This document shows positions 54,612 through 64,000 of a DNA stretch of 64,000 nucleotides, piece by piece; within the stretch, counting starts at the first letter, position 1, and each line of letters starts with the position of its first letter. The notes beneath the pieces are model-generated. The model did no database searches and was not told the DNA's origin. It saw only the letters and a list, made by a program, of their open reading frames with translations. The stretch is from the NCBI GenBank assembly GCA_008638225.1, contig VTPP01000002.1, positions 1 through 64,000 of the forward strand, read 5' to 3'. Both the position numbers and the translations under genes were made by a program. Source of the stretch: Pelagibacteraceae bacterium (lineage in GTDB: Bacteria > Pseudomonadota > Alphaproteobacteria > Pelagibacterales > Pelagibacteraceae).

Positions 54612-55772
54612 ATGAATATTCACGAGCATCAAGCCAAAGACATTTTAAAAAAATTTGGAGCTCCTGTGCCAATCGGGGTGCCCATTTTTGCACTTAATGA
54701 AATAGATGAAAAAGTAAAAATTATTAAAACAAATAAAATTGTTTTAAAAGCACAAATTCATGCTGGTGGAAGAGGAAAAGCTGGAGGTGTAAAAGTCGTT
54801 GATAACATTGAAAAATTAAAGGTAGAAGCAAAAATATTATTAGGAAAAGTATTAATTACTCATCAAACTGGCCCGCAAGGACGAGAAGTCAAGAGGCTTT
54901 ATATCGAAGAAGCCTCAGAAATATCAAAAGAGTTTTACCTTTCATGTCTAGTTGATAGAGCAAGTTCTAAAATCGCATTTATTTCTAGTGCAGAAGGAGG
55001 AATGGACATTGAAGAAGTAGCAAATAAAACTCCTGAAAAAATTATAACTACCAGAATTAGTCTTGGTAAAGGACTTTCTAAGGATGATGTTGCGCAAATT
55101 TTAAAACCTTACAAACTTCCAGAACAATCCATAGAACAGGCCGAAAAACTTATAGAATCTGTGTTTCAAGCATTGGTTAATACAGACGCTAATCTTATTG
55201 AAGTTAATCCATTGATTTTAACCAAAGAAAATCAAGTGTTATGCTTGGATGCAAAAATTAATTTTGATGATAACGCATTATATCGCCATCCAGATATAGT
55301 CAGTTTAAGAGATTTAAACGAAGAAGATCCTGCTGAAATAGAGGCAAGTAAATATGATTTAGCTTACATAAAACTTGATGGTGCCATTGGTTGCATGGTG
55401 AACGGAGCAGGCTTAGCAATGGCAACTATGGATATTATTAAACTGTATGGCTCTGAGCCAGCAAATTTTTTAGACGTTGGTGGTGGAGCTACAAAAGAAA
55501 AAGTTTCAGCAGCTTTTAAAATAATTTTATCAGATAAGAATGTTAAAGGAATTTTAATTAATATTTTCGGTGGGATTATGCGATGTGATGTTATTGCAGA
55601 AGGAGTTATTGCAGCCGCAAAAGAAACAAATTTAACAGTACCTTTAGTAGTTAGATTGGCAGGGACTAAATTTGAAGAAGGAAAAAAAATACTGGCACAA
55701 TCAGGTTTAAAAATTATTCCAGCAGATGATCTTTCAGATGCCGCAAAAAAAATAGTTGAGGCTATCAAATAA
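54612..55772 (+). CDS. sucC: Succinyl-CoA synthetase beta subunit
   Basis: SucC with SucD makes succinate and ATP or GTP from succinyl-CoA. The 386-residue ATP-grasp protein has [94 protein letters not shown] and [23 protein letters not shown], then [15 protein letters not shown]. It directly follows mdh, and sucD begins 3 bases later. Confidence 0.98.
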   Translation: MNIHEHQAKDILKKFGAPVPIGVPIFALNEIDEKVKIIKTNKIVLKAQIHAGGRGKAGGVKVVDNIEKLKVEAKILLGKVLITHQTGPQGREVKRLYIEEASEISKEFYLSCLVDRASSKIAFISSAEGGMDIEEVANKTPEKIITTRISLGKGLSKDDVAQILKPYKLPEQSIEQAEKLIESVFQALVNTDANLIEVNPLILTKENQVLCLDAKINFDDNALYRHPDIVSLRDLNEEDPAEIEASKYDLAYIKLDGAIGCMVNGAGLAMATMDIIKLYGSEPANFLDVGGGATKEKVSAAFKIILSDKNVKGILINIFGGIMRCDVIAEGVIAAAKETNLTVPLVVRLAGTKFEEGKKILAQSGLKIIPADDLSDAAKKIVEAIK

Positions 55773-55775
55773 TTT

Positions 55776-56651
55776 ATGTCAGTTTTGGTTAATAAAAATA
55801 CAAAAGTTATTTGCCAAGGTTTCACAGGAAAACACGGGACATTTCATTCTGAGCAGGCCATTGCTTACGGAACAAACTTAGTTGGAGGAGTTACACCTGG
55901 AAAAGGTGGCCAGACTCATCTTGGAAAACCTATTTTTAATTCAGTTGAAGAAGCAGTTAAGTCTACCGAAGCAGATGCTACTATGATTTATGTGCCCGCA
56001 AAGTTTGCGGCAGCAGCTATTATAGAAGCTATTGATTGTAGAATTCCCTTGGTTGTTTGTATTACCGAAGGGATACCAATTTTAGACATGATTAGAGTTA
56101 AGGAAAAATTAAATCTATCTAAATCAAGACTGATAGGACCAAACTGTCCTGGAATCATTACTCCAGGCGAGTGCAAAATAGGTATTATGCCAGGACACAT
56201 CCATCAAAAAGGTTCTGTTGGAATTGTTTCTCGCTCTGGAACGCTAACTTACGAAGCAGTGGCACAAACATCTGCGATTGGACTTGGCCAATCAACTTGT
56301 ATCGGTATTGGAGGTGACCCAGTAAATGGAACAAATTTTATAGATTGTTTAGAGCTATTTTTAAAAGATGACAAAACAGAATCTATAATTATGATAGGAG
56401 AAATTGGTGGTACGGCAGAAGAGGAGGCCGCTCAGTTTATTAAAGATTCTAAAACTAAAAAACCTATTGTAGGTTTTATTGCCGGATTAACAGCACCACC
56501 AGGAAGAAGAATGGGGCACGCAGGTGCAATCATTGCAGGTGGAAAAGGTGGAGCACAGGATAAAATAGAAAAAATGAAATCTTGCGGAATTACAGTTACA
56601 GACTCACCAGCAGAAATTGGAAAAACATTAAAGACTAAACTTCAAGGTTGA
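55776..56651 (+). CDS. sucD: Succinyl-CoA synthetase alpha subunit
   Basis: This 291-residue protein has the CoA-binding start [113 protein letters not shown] and, with the phosphorylated His, [22 protein letters not shown]. It belongs to the mdh-sucCDAB-lpd string with a 19-base gap to sucA. Confidence 0.98.
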   Translation: MSVLVNKNTKVICQGFTGKHGTFHSEQAIAYGTNLVGGVTPGKGGQTHLGKPIFNSVEEAVKSTEADATMIYVPAKFAAAAIIEAIDCRIPLVVCITEGIPILDMIRVKEKLNLSKSRLIGPNCPGIITPGECKIGIMPGHIHQKGSVGIVSRSGTLTYEAVAQTSAIGLGQSTCIGIGGDPVNGTNFIDCLELFLKDDKTESIIMIGEIGGTAEEEAAQFIKDSKTKKPIVGFIAGLTAPPGRRMGHAGAIIAGGKGGAQDKIEKMKSCGITVTDSPAEIGKTLKTKLQG

Positions 56652-56670
56652 GATATATCTAGACAGAAAA

Positions 56671-59610
56671 ATGTCATCGTCCAAAAATAAAATATTCGAA
56701 ACTACTTCGTTTTTATCAGGTACTAACTCATCATATATTGATGAGCTGTATGATAAGTTTGTAAAAGATCCAAATTCTATACAAGAGAGTTGGAGAGAAT
56801 TTTTTTTAGGACTAGCAGAAAATAAAGAATTAATTAAAAAAAATACCCAAGGCGCTTCCTGGTCTCCAGAGCAGGTAAAAAATATCCAGAATAATAATTT
56901 AGATCGTTATGAAAATTTATTGCCTAAAATTAATGTTTTAGAAATTCAAGAAAAAATTATTAAATCAAATTCAAAAGAAATAGCAGATAACTTAAATATA
57001 GAAACGGCAACAAAAGATTCTGTTAGAGCAATTATGATGATTCGAGCTTACAGAATTCGAGGTCACTTAATTGCAGATTTAGATCCTCTAGGATTGACTT
57101 CTAATGCAGAACATCCAGAATTAAATCCAGAAACATACGGATTCACAAAACAAGATAGAGAAAGAAAGATTTTTTTGGATGATGTTCTTGGTCTTAAATA
57201 TGCAACTATTAATGAAATTTTGGAAATTTTACTAAAAACATATTGTTCAAAAGTAGGTGTTGAATTCATGCACATGACAGACCCTGATGAAAAAAGTTGG
57301 ATTCAAAATAGAATAGAAGGAAAAGACAAGGAAATTTCTTTCACACAAGACGGAAAAAAAGCAATATTAAATAGAGTTTTGGAAGCAGAAGGTTTTGAAA
57401 AATATTTACATGCTAAATTTGTTGGTACAAAAAGATTTGGGCTTGATGGCTGCGAATCCCTAGTTCCGGCTATGGAACAAATTATTAAAGTTGGAAGCTC
57501 ATCAGGAGCTGTTGAGGTAAAAATAGGAATGCCTCACAGAGGACGACTAAATGTACTAACTAATGTTATTCAAAAACCTTTAAAAAAAATATTTAAAGAG
57601 TTCGCTGGAGAACCAGGACCTGCAATGGGTGGAGTATCGGGTGATGTTAAATATCATTTGGGAGCATCTGCAAACAGAGAATTTGATGGCAATAAAGTTC
57701 ACGTAAGCTTAACAGCAAATCCCTCACATTTAGAAGCTGTAAATCCGGTTGTTCTTGGACAAACTAGGGCAAAGCAATTTTTTCATAAAGATAAAACAAG
57801 AGAAAAAGTTATACCGATATTATTGCATGGGGATGCGGCTTTTGCAGGACAGGGAATAGTTGCAGAATGTTTTGCAATGTCAGGTGTGCCAGGACATAAT
57901 ATAGGCGGTACAATACATATTATTGTAAATAATCAAATTGGTTTTACTACAACTCCTTTCTTTGCAAGATCATCTCCTTATCCATCTGAGGTGGCAAAAA
58001 TGGTTCAAGCACCAATTTTTCATGTTAACGGAGACGATGTTGAAGCCGTAGTTTATGTGGCTAAAGTTGCAACAGAATATAGACAGAAATTTAAAAGAGA
58101 CGTCGTAATTGATATATTTTGCTATCGAAGATTTGGTCACAATGAAGGAGATGAGCCTTCATTTACACAACCAATTATGTATAAGAAAATAAAAAATCAT
58201 CCCTCGATATTAACTATGTATTCTAATCAATTAGTTAAGGAAGGATTGTTTACAAAAGAACAAATAGAAAAACAAAAATCCGACTATAAGAAAAAATTAG
58301 ATGTAGAATTTGAGTCTTCTAAAAATTATTTATCAAATGAACAAGATTGGTTTACTGGAATCTGGTCAAAATTTACAACAGAGTTTGGTTCTGATCGAAG
58401 AGGAATTACGGGAGTTGATCTTAAAATTATTAAAAATCTTGGAAAGAAGTTATGCTATATCCCAGAAAGTTTTGATGCCCACCCAACTATCAGAAGAATA
58501 CTTGAAACTAAGCAAAAAATGTTTGAAACTGGAAAGGGATTTGATTGGGCAACAGCAGAAAGCCTTGCATTTGCAACCTTATTAGAAGAAGGTTACCCGG
58601 TTCGGTTGGTTGGACAAGATTCTGTCAGAGGCACTTTTAGCCAAAGACATGCTGGGCTGACAGATCAAACTACGGGTGAAAAATATTTTCCATTAAATAA
58701 CCTAAGTAAGAAACAAGCTAAGGCAGAAATAATTGATAGTTTGTTATCTGAAATGGGCGTTTTGGGATTTGAATATGGATATTCTTTAGTAGAACCTGAC
58801 ACTTTAGTAATGTGGGAAGCTCAATTTGGTGATTTTGCTAATGGAGCACAAGTTATTTTTGATCAATTTATTAGCTCTGGAGAAAAAAAATGGACAAGAG
58901 CAAGTGGGTTGGTAATGTTATTGCCACATGGCTATGAGGGTCAAGGCCCAGAGCATTCTTCTGCAAGAATTGAAAGATACCTACAAGCGTGTGCACAAGA
59001 AAATTTACAAGTAGTAAACTGTACAACGCCAGCAAATTATTTCCACGCTTTGCGAAGACAAATTCACAGACAATTTAGAAAACCATTAATTATTTTTACA
59101 CCAAAGTCTTTATTGAGACATAAAAAATGTGTTTCTGAATTAGAAGACTTTTCAAGAGAAAATACTTTTCACAGAGTATTGCGTGATCATGCAGAATACC
59201 CAGAATATAAGCTAATTAAATTAGCTGCAGATAAGGATATCAAGAGAGTTATTTTATGTTCTGGAAAAGTATATTTCGATCTTTTGGAAAAAAGAGAGCA
59301 AATTAAAGACAACAGAATTCAACTTATTAGAATAGAACAGCTATATCCTTTTCCGGCAAAAGCTTTGGCAAAACATATTAAAAGATTTGTTAATGCGAGC
59401 GAATATATATGGTGTCAAGAAGAGCCACAAAATATGGGATGCTGGAATAGTGTCGAACGATATATCAATTGGACTTTAAATTTTATAAAAGCAAAAACTA
59501 AGACTGTTCAATATATAGGCAGAGGCCCTTCGGCATCAACTGCTACAGGCTATTTGAAAAAACATGTTGCTCAGCAAGAGGAAATTGTTACAAAAGCATT
59601 AACTATATAA
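56671..59610 (+). CDS. sucA: 2-oxoglutarate dehydrogenase E1 component
   Basis: SucA is the thiamine-diphosphate decarboxylase of the oxoglutarate dehydrogenase complex. The 979-residue protein has the N-terminal YIDELYDKFVKDPNSIQESWREFF, IRAYRIRGHLIADLDPLG, MPHRGRLNVLTNV, HLGASANREFDGNKVHVSLTANPSHLEAVNPVVLGQTRAKQ, HGDAAFAGQGIVAECFAMS and VDIFCYRRFGHNEGDEPSFTQP, and the C-terminal WCQEEPQNMGCWNSVERYI. It abuts sucB with no gap. Confidence 0.98.
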   Translation: MSSSKNKIFETTSFLSGTNSSYIDELYDKFVKDPNSIQESWREFFLGLAENKELIKKNTQGASWSPEQVKNIQNNNLDRYENLLPKINVLEIQEKIIKSNSKEIADNLNIETATKDSVRAIMMIRAYRIRGHLIADLDPLGLTSNAEHPELNPETYGFTKQDRERKIFLDDVLGLKYATINEILEILLKTYCSKVGVEFMHMTDPDEKSWIQNRIEGKDKEISFTQDGKKAILNRVLEAEGFEKYLHAKFVGTKRFGLDGCESLVPAMEQIIKVGSSSGAVEVKIGMPHRGRLNVLTNVIQKPLKKIFKEFAGEPGPAMGGVSGDVKYHLGASANREFDGNKVHVSLTANPSHLEAVNPVVLGQTRAKQFFHKDKTREKVIPILLHGDAAFAGQGIVAECFAMSGVPGHNIGGTIHIIVNNQIGFTTTPFFARSSPYPSEVAKMVQAPIFHVNGDDVEAVVYVAKVATEYRQKFKRDVVIDIFCYRRFGHNEGDEPSFTQPIMYKKIKNHPSILTMYSNQLVKEGLFTKEQIEKQKSDYKKKLDVEFESSKNYLSNEQDWFTGIWSKFTTEFGSDRRGITGVDLKIIKNLGKKLCYIPESFDAHPTIRRILETKQKMFETGKGFDWATAESLAFATLLEEGYPVRLVGQDSVRGTFSQRHAGLTDQTTGEKYFPLNNLSKKQAKAEIIDSLLSEMGVLGFEYGYSLVEPDTLVMWEAQFGDFANGAQVIFDQFISSGEKKWTRASGLVMLLPHGYEGQGPEHSSARIERYLQACAQENLQVVNCTTPANYFHALRRQIHRQFRKPLIIFTPKSLLRHKKCVSELEDFSRENTFHRVLRDHAEYPEYKLIKLAADKDIKRVILCSGKVYFDLLEKREQIKDNRIQLIRIEQLYPFPAKALAKHIKRFVNASEYIWCQEEPQNMGCWNSVERYINWTLNFIKAKTKTVQYIGRGPSASTATGYLKKHVAQQEEIVTKALTI

Positions 59611-60798
59611 ATGGCTGATAAAATCATTGTTCCAACTTTAGGCGAATCTATCAAGGAAGCGACGGTAGCTAAGTGGTTAAAAAAATTGGGAGATTCTGTT
59701 GGTGCAGATGAGGCTATTGTTTCTTTAGAAACAGATAAAGTAAGCGTTGATGTAACGTCTCCAAAATCAGGAGTTTTAAAAGAAATTTTAGCTGAAGAAG
59801 GATCCACAGTTCAGGTTGGAGGATTGCTTGGATCAGTAGAAGTGGGAGCTTCCGTAGTTCCAATCAAAAAAGAAGAAAAAAAAATTTCAGAAATTAAACA
59901 AGATGCAAAACCTGCTTCTAAAATAGAAACAATTAATAAGAAGAATGAACTTTCTCCAGCAGTAAAACGCATAGTGGAAGAAAAACATATCGATCCAGCT
60001 ACTGTTACCGGCACTGGAAGAGATGGAAGAATTTTAAAAGGTGACCTAGTTGGTCTTATGGGTTTTAGTCCTTCACCCAATAAAAGAAAAATTGAAGTAG
60101 GAGAAGAAGAAAGAGTCAAAATGACTCGACTTAGATCTACAATTGCAAAAAGATTAAAAGATGCACAAAACAATGCTGCAATTTTAACTACTTTCAATGA
60201 AATCGATATGTCGATGATTATTCAAATAAGAAAAGATAACAAAGACGAATTTGAGAAAAGATATGGGGTAAAACTTGGATTTATGTCTTTTTTTGTGAAG
60301 GCGTGTGTAAATGCATTGCAGACATACCCAGCAGTAAATGCAGAGATTCAGGGTGAGGATATCGTATATAAAAATTATTATAATATGGGTGTTGCAGTCG
60401 GCACTGATAAAGGTTTGGTAGTACCTGTTTTGAGAAATGCTGACGAACTTTCTTTTTCTGAGATTGAAAAAGAAATTATAGACTTGGGAGCAAAAGCAAA
60501 AAATAACCAACTTTCCATTGATGAATTGCAAGGCGGGACTTTCACTATTACAAATGGCGGAATATACGGCTCGATGCTTTCAACACCAATTATTAATCCT
60601 CCTCAATCAGGAGTATTAGGTATGCATAACATTGTTCAAAGAGCAGTAGTTATTGATGGAAAAATTGAAATAAGACCAATTATGTATCTTGCTTTATCTT
60701 ATGATCATAGAATTATAGACGGAAAAGAAGCAGTTTCTTTTTTAGTTAGAGTAAAAGAGATATTAGAAGACCCTAGAAGATTATTTTTAAGTTTATAA
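59611..60798 (+). CDS. sucB: Dihydrolipoyllysine succinyltransferase (E2 of 2-oxoglutarate dehydrogenase)
   Basis: This 395-residue protein has one lipoyl domain (lipoylated Lys43 in [11 protein letters not shown]), a subunit-binding domain at about 110-145 ([33 protein letters not shown]) and the catalytic acyltransferase domain ([31 protein letters not shown] to [29 protein letters not shown]), with the catalytic His-Asp in HRIIDG. It lies between sucA (no gap) and lpd (7-base gap). Confidence 0.98.
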   Translation: MADKIIVPTLGESIKEATVAKWLKKLGDSVGADEAIVSLETDKVSVDVTSPKSGVLKEILAEEGSTVQVGGLLGSVEVGASVVPIKKEEKKISEIKQDAKPASKIETINKKNELSPAVKRIVEEKHIDPATVTGTGRDGRILKGDLVGLMGFSPSPNKRKIEVGEEERVKMTRLRSTIAKRLKDAQNNAAILTTFNEIDMSMIIQIRKDNKDEFEKRYGVKLGFMSFFVKACVNALQTYPAVNAEIQGEDIVYKNYYNMGVAVGTDKGLVVPVLRNADELSFSEIEKEIIDLGAKAKNNQLSIDELQGGTFTITNGGIYGSMLSTPIINPPQSGVLGMHNIVQRAVVIDGKIEIRPIMYLALSYDHRIIDGKEAVSFLVRVKEILEDPRRLFLSL

Positions 60799-60805
60799 AT
60801 TTATT

Positions 60806-62203
60806 ATGGAAGAGTTTGATGTACTAGTTATTGGAGGCGGGCCGGGAGGTTATGTTTGTGCGATTAGAGCAGCACAACTAGGAAATAAAACTGCATGCAT
60901 AGAATCTAGAGGCACTCTTGGTGGAACTTGTTTAAATGTCGGGTGTATTCCGTCCAAGTCATTACTTCATGCCTCAGAAATGTACAGTAAAGCAAAAAAT
61001 GAATTTAAAGATATAGGTATCAACACTGGAGATCTTTCGCTGGATTTAACAAAAATGATGGGTCACAAGGATAAATCTGTAGATGGTTTAACCAAAGGAA
61101 TAGAATTTTTATTCAAAAAAAATAAAGTTACTTATGTAAAAGGTCATGGAAGCTTTAAAGATAAAAACACAATATTAGTAAAAGACTCCTCTGGCTCTAC
61201 ACAAGAAATTAGAGCAAAAAATATTGTTATAGCGACTGGGTCTTCGGTTGCTTCATTGCCAAATATTAATATAGATGAAGAAACGATTGTTTCGTCAACT
61301 GGAGCTCTTGCACTAAAAAAAGTACCAAAAAAATTAATAGTAATTGGTGGTGGCTATATAGGCTTAGAAATGGGATCTGTATGGTTACGACTTGGTTCTG
61401 AAGTAGAAGTGATTGAATACATGGATCATATTACACCTGGAATGGATAAAGAAATTAGCGATACTTTTTTAAAAATTTTAAAAAAACAAGGAATGAAATT
61501 TCATTTATCAACTAAGGTGATTGACGTAAAAAAAACATCAAATGGAACAATGGTCACAGCCGAAAGTAATGGACAAACACTTGAAATAGTAAGTGACATC
61601 GTTTTAATGTCAGTAGGAAGAAAACCAAACACGGATGGTCTTAATTTGGAAACAGCAGGAGTTAATAAAGATTCAAAAGGACGAATTTCTACAGATAAAA
61701 AGTTTAAAACAAATATAGAAAATATATATGCTATCGGAGACGTCATAGAAGGTCCGATGCTTGCACATAAAGCAGAAGACGAAGGAATGGCAGTTGCAGA
61801 AATAATTTCAGGAAAATATGGACATGTAAATTACGATACAATACCTGGAGTAGTTTATACATCACCCGAAGTTGCAGTTGTGGGAAAAACCGAAGAAGAA
61901 TTAAAAAAAATAGGTATTGAGTACAATATTGGAAAATTTCCATTCGTAGCAAATTCAAGAGCAAAAATTAATAACGATTCAGATGGTTTTATAAAAATTT
62001 TAGTGGATAAGAATACCGATAAAATTCTAGGTGTTCACATGATTGGCCCAGACGTAGGAACTATGATAGCTGAGGTTGTGTTAGCTATGGAATTTGGAGG
62101 AAGCGCAGAAGATATAGCCAGAACTTGTCATGCCCATCCTACATTGTCCGAAGCAGTTCGAGAAGCTGCTTTAGCAGTCGATAAAAGAGCTATCCACTTT
62201 TAA
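60806..62203 (+). CDS. lpd: Dihydrolipoyl dehydrogenase
   Basis: Lpd (E3) reoxidises dihydrolipoamide in 2-oxoacid dehydrogenase complexes and the glycine cleavage system. The 465-residue protein has LVIGGGPGGYVCAIRAAQLG, the redox pair in GGTCLNVGCIPSKSLLHASE (Cys42, Cys47), VIGGGYIGLEMGSVWLRLGSEVEVIE, NIYAIGDVIEGPMLAHKAEDEG and the C-terminal CHAHPTLSEAVREAAL with the catalytic His-Glu. Its stop overlaps the end of the convergent transaldolase-like gene by 4 bases. Confidence 0.98.
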   Translation: MEEFDVLVIGGGPGGYVCAIRAAQLGNKTACIESRGTLGGTCLNVGCIPSKSLLHASEMYSKAKNEFKDIGINTGDLSLDLTKMMGHKDKSVDGLTKGIEFLFKKNKVTYVKGHGSFKDKNTILVKDSSGSTQEIRAKNIVIATGSSVASLPNINIDEETIVSSTGALALKKVPKKLIVIGGGYIGLEMGSVWLRLGSEVEVIEYMDHITPGMDKEISDTFLKILKKQGMKFHLSTKVIDVKKTSNGTMVTAESNGQTLEIVSDIVLMSVGRKPNTDGLNLETAGVNKDSKGRISTDKKFKTNIENIYAIGDVIEGPMLAHKAEDEGMAVAEIISGKYGHVNYDTIPGVVYTSPEVAVVGKTEEELKKIGIEYNIGKFPFVANSRAKINNDSDGFIKILVDKNTDKILGVHMIGPDVGTMIAEVVLAMEFGGSAEDIARTCHAHPTLSEAVREAALAVDKRAIHF

Positions 62204-62853
62204 TTTATTTGTTTTCCACTTTTTTTCCAATCGGATAAAAAAATTTCAAGTCCTTTGTCTGTAAGCTCATGCTTATAAAGTTCGTGAAAAATTTTCGGTG
62301 GAATAGTTGCAATATCTGCGCCAATTTTTAAAACTTCTTGTATATGAGCAACGGTCCGAATAGAAGCTGCCAAAATTTTAGTTTTAAAATTAAAGTTATC
62401 GTAAACGGTTCTAATGTCTTTTATTAATAATAGACCATTTTCACCAATATCATCCAATCTTCCAATAAAGGGAGAAATGAATGTTGCACCAGCTTTAGCC
62501 GCCAATAATGCTTGAGATACAGAAAAACAAAGAGTTACATTCACCATAAATTTTTTTTTCGTTAGGTAGTTGCATGCAATTAAACCATCTAAAGTTAGGG
62601 GAATTTTAATTACGATATTTTTTGCAATTTTTTGAAGTATTTTTGCTTCATCAATCATTCCATCCGCTTTAATGGAGGTAACTTCTGCACTAATCGGACC
62701 TTTAACTTCATTTGCGATAGATTTTAAAATTTTTTTAAAACTTCCTTGCTGTTTTGCTAGCAATGAGGGATTAGTTGTGATGCCATCAATTAAGCCGGTT
62801 TTGTTTAGTGGCTTTATTTCATTAATATCGGAAGAGTCTAAAAATATTTTCAT
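62200..62853 (-). CDS. Transaldolase / fructose-6-phosphate aldolase-like protein
   Basis: This 217-residue protein is of the short TalC/FSA type: MKIFLDSSDINEIKPLNKTGLIDGITTNPSLLAK, ISAEVTSIKADGMIDEAKIL, the Schiff-base lysine in NIVIKIPLTLDGL (Lys83), VTLCFSVSQALLAAKAGATFISPFIGRLDDIG and ILAASIRTVAHIQEVLKIGADIATIPP. Its likely reaction is transaldolase in the pentose phosphate pathway, which in organisms with rpe and no long transaldolase is performed by this form; fructose-6-phosphate aldolase activity is the alternative. It is divergent from priA with a 44-base gap. Confidence 0.92.
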   Translation of the reverse strand: MKIFLDSSDINEIKPLNKTGLIDGITTNPSLLAKQQGSFKKILKSIANEVKGPISAEVTSIKADGMIDEAKILQKIAKNIVIKIPLTLDGLIACNYLTKKKFMVNVTLCFSVSQALLAAKAGATFISPFIGRLDDIGENGLLLIKDIRTVYDNFNFKTKILAASIRTVAHIQEVLKIGADIATIPPKIFHELYKHELTDKGLEIFLSDWKKSGKQIN

Positions 62854-62897
62854 AATGGTATAACTTATTATCTAAAAATATATAAATCAATTTTTAT

Positions 62898-64000
62898 ATG
62901 AATATAAATGTTTTGTTGCCAATAAAGTTTGACCATCCATTTACATATTCATCAGATCCATCAACAAAACTAGAAAAAGGAGATTATGTTCTAGTACCAT
63001 TTCGAAACAAAGAAATTTTAGGCATAGTATGGGAAATGGGGGTAAGTAGTCCCAAAAATATAAAAATAAAAAAAATTATTAGCAAAATAAATTTTCCAAA
63101 ACTATCTGAAAATAATATTAATTTTATTGAAAAGTTTTCATTATATAATTTATCCAGTCTAGGAATGACCCTAAAACTTTTTATGTATGAAAAAGGTTTG
63201 TCATCTTTAAATAAAATAAATAATAAAAATAATTTTAGCGAGTACAAAATTACCAAATTTAAAAAAAATAATTTAAATAATTCACAAAAAAAAGCACTTA
63301 ATGAAATTTGTAAAAATTTAAAATTTTCAAGATATTCTACCACTTTAGTGCATGGAGTAACCGGATCTGGTAAAACATTAGTTTATTTTGATGTTATTAA
63401 AAAAGCACTGAAAGAAAATTTTCAAGTTTTAGTTTTATTGCCCGAAATAGCACTTACGAAACAAATAGCGCAAAGATTTAAAGATTATTTTGGATGTGAA
63501 ATATCTTTATGGCATTCGAGCATAGGAGAGAGAAGAAAAAAAATAATTTGGAAAGGAGTTTCTGAAAATAAAATAAAGTTAGTATTAGGAGCCCGTTCTG
63601 CAATTTTTTTACCATTTCAAAATCTAAAACTTATTGTGATCGATGAAGAGCACGACTCTTCTTACAAGCAGGATGAGGGGGTGATTTATAACGCCAGAGA
63701 TATGTCAATTTTGAAGGGGTCAATTGATAAATTTCCAGTCCTACTTATTTCTGCAACACCATCTCTTGAAAGTTATTTTAATAGTAAAAATAAAAAATAT
63801 TTCTACGTTAGTTTGCAAGAAAGATATAAAAATATCTCTCTACCAAAAATTGAAATTATTGATTTAGTTAAATTTCCCGCAGATAAGGGAAAGTTTATTT
63901 CAAACAATTTAATTTTAAAGTTAAAAAAATTAATCAATGAAAAAAAACAAGTTCTATTTTTTTTGAATAGACGGGGACACTCAACATACGTAATGTGTTA
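62898..64000 (+). CDS. priA: Primosomal helicase PriA (N-terminal part, runs off the window)
   Basis: PriA restarts stalled replication forks. The first 367 residues or so are present, beginning MNINVLLPIKFDHPFTYSS, the 3'-DNA-binding domain start. The helicase domain has the Walker A motif GVTGSGKT (153-160), LPEIALTKQIAQRF, WHSSIGERRKK, GARSAIFLPF and the DEEH box (249-252) within VIDEEHDSSYKQDEG. The frame stays open to the window end, so the zinc-binding and C-terminal regions are outside. The gene is very A/T-rich and lysine/asparagine-rich in the linker (about 95-140). Confidence 0.95.
   Translation, partial: MNINVLLPIKFDHPFTYSSDPSTKLEKGDYVLVPFRNKEILGIVWEMGVSSPKNIKIKKIISKINFPKLSENNINFIEKFSLYNLSSLGMTLKLFMYEKGLSSLNKINNKNNFSEYKITKFKKNNLNNSQKKALNEICKNLKFSRYSTTLVHGVTGSGKTLVYFDVIKKALKENFQVLVLLPEIALTKQIAQRFKDYFGCEISLWHSSIGERRKKIIWKGVSENKIKLVLGARSAIFLPFQNLKLIVIDEEHDSSYKQDEGVIYNARDMSILKGSIDKFPVLLISATPSLESYFNSKNKKYFYVSLQERYKNISLPKIEIIDLVKFPADKGKFISNNLILKLKKLINEKKQVLFFLNRRGHSTYVMC

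Noticed and set aside
1-64000. CRISPR arrays, insertion sequences, prophage or toxin-antitoxin modules
   Set aside because: No spaced direct repeats, transposase, integrase or phage structural genes were seen; gene content is housekeeping and metabolism.

Overview
The window is a strongly A+T-rich, densely packed chromosomal segment from what looks like a streamlined, free-living marine alphaproteobacterium. Three things point that way: alphaproteobacterial gene sets and orders (rpe/heparinase-like/purH; ffh-rpsP-trmD-rplS-leuCDB-asd; sdhCDAB with mdh-sucCDAB-lpd); alphaproteobacterial small families (DUF2794, IalB, an SDHAF4-type protein); and very short intergenic gaps with many TAATG or ATGA stop/start overlaps. 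A SAR11/Pelagibacterales or HIMB59-type genome is the most likely source, but this is an inference from content. No phage, insertion sequence, CRISPR array or obvious genomic island was seen.

Layout. 1-4.3 kb: 3' part of tRNA-Gly(GCC), a pterin carbinolamine dehydratase, then on the minus strand purH, a heparinase II/III-like protein and rpe. 4.3-9.8 kb: a YggT-like membrane protein, a two-subunit sodium:solute (acetate-type) symporter, an unrecognised conserved protein followed by a 58-residue SDH assembly factor gene, and acetyl-CoA synthetase; together these suggest acetate uptake and activation. 9.8-15.3 kb: EVE-domain protein and tsaD, divergent from hemC-hemD, an MscS-type channel, YggT and folD. 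15.3-15.8 kb: the only gap longer than 300 bases, with a run of stem-loops ending in an intrinsic terminator. 15.8-20.6 kb: argG, an IalB-like protein, a Bax inhibitor-1 family protein, DUF2256/DUF2794/YciB facing a DUF3108 protein, and hspQ.

20.7-25.7 kb: cytochrome c maturation genes ccmC-E-F-G-H (no ccmD or ccmI in place), a NUDIX hydrolase and a PagL-like outer-membrane protein. 25.7-33.1 kb: a 2-hydroxyacid module (FMN lactate-type dehydrogenase, aminotransferase, glcDEF glycolate oxidase, glyoxylate/hydroxypyruvate reductase) that can interconvert glycolate, glyoxylate and probably glycine. 33.2-39.7 kb: a TRAP transporter with a terminator-like hairpin after its binding-protein gene, an amidase, a small membrane protein, a DMT exporter-type permease and an alpha/beta hydrolase. 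39.7-48.7 kb: ftsY and dapF facing ffh, then rpsP-trmD-rplS (rimM missing from its usual place), leuCDB and asd. 48.7-62.2 kb: a near-continuous TCA block, sdhCDAB, mmsA, mdh, sucCD, sucAB, lpd. The window ends with a small transaldolase-like gene and a truncated priA.

The coding content is almost entirely recognisable metabolism and housekeeping, and I do not see a convincing undescribed multi-gene system. The most interesting signals are non-coding: a three-hairpin leader in front of ffh that could hide its ribosome-binding site, a set of mutually exclusive repeats before ccmC, the stem-loop cluster after folD, and a hairpin/heat-shock-like element before the Bax inhibitor gene. Statements about base composition are by eye; no statistics, folding or database searches were run.
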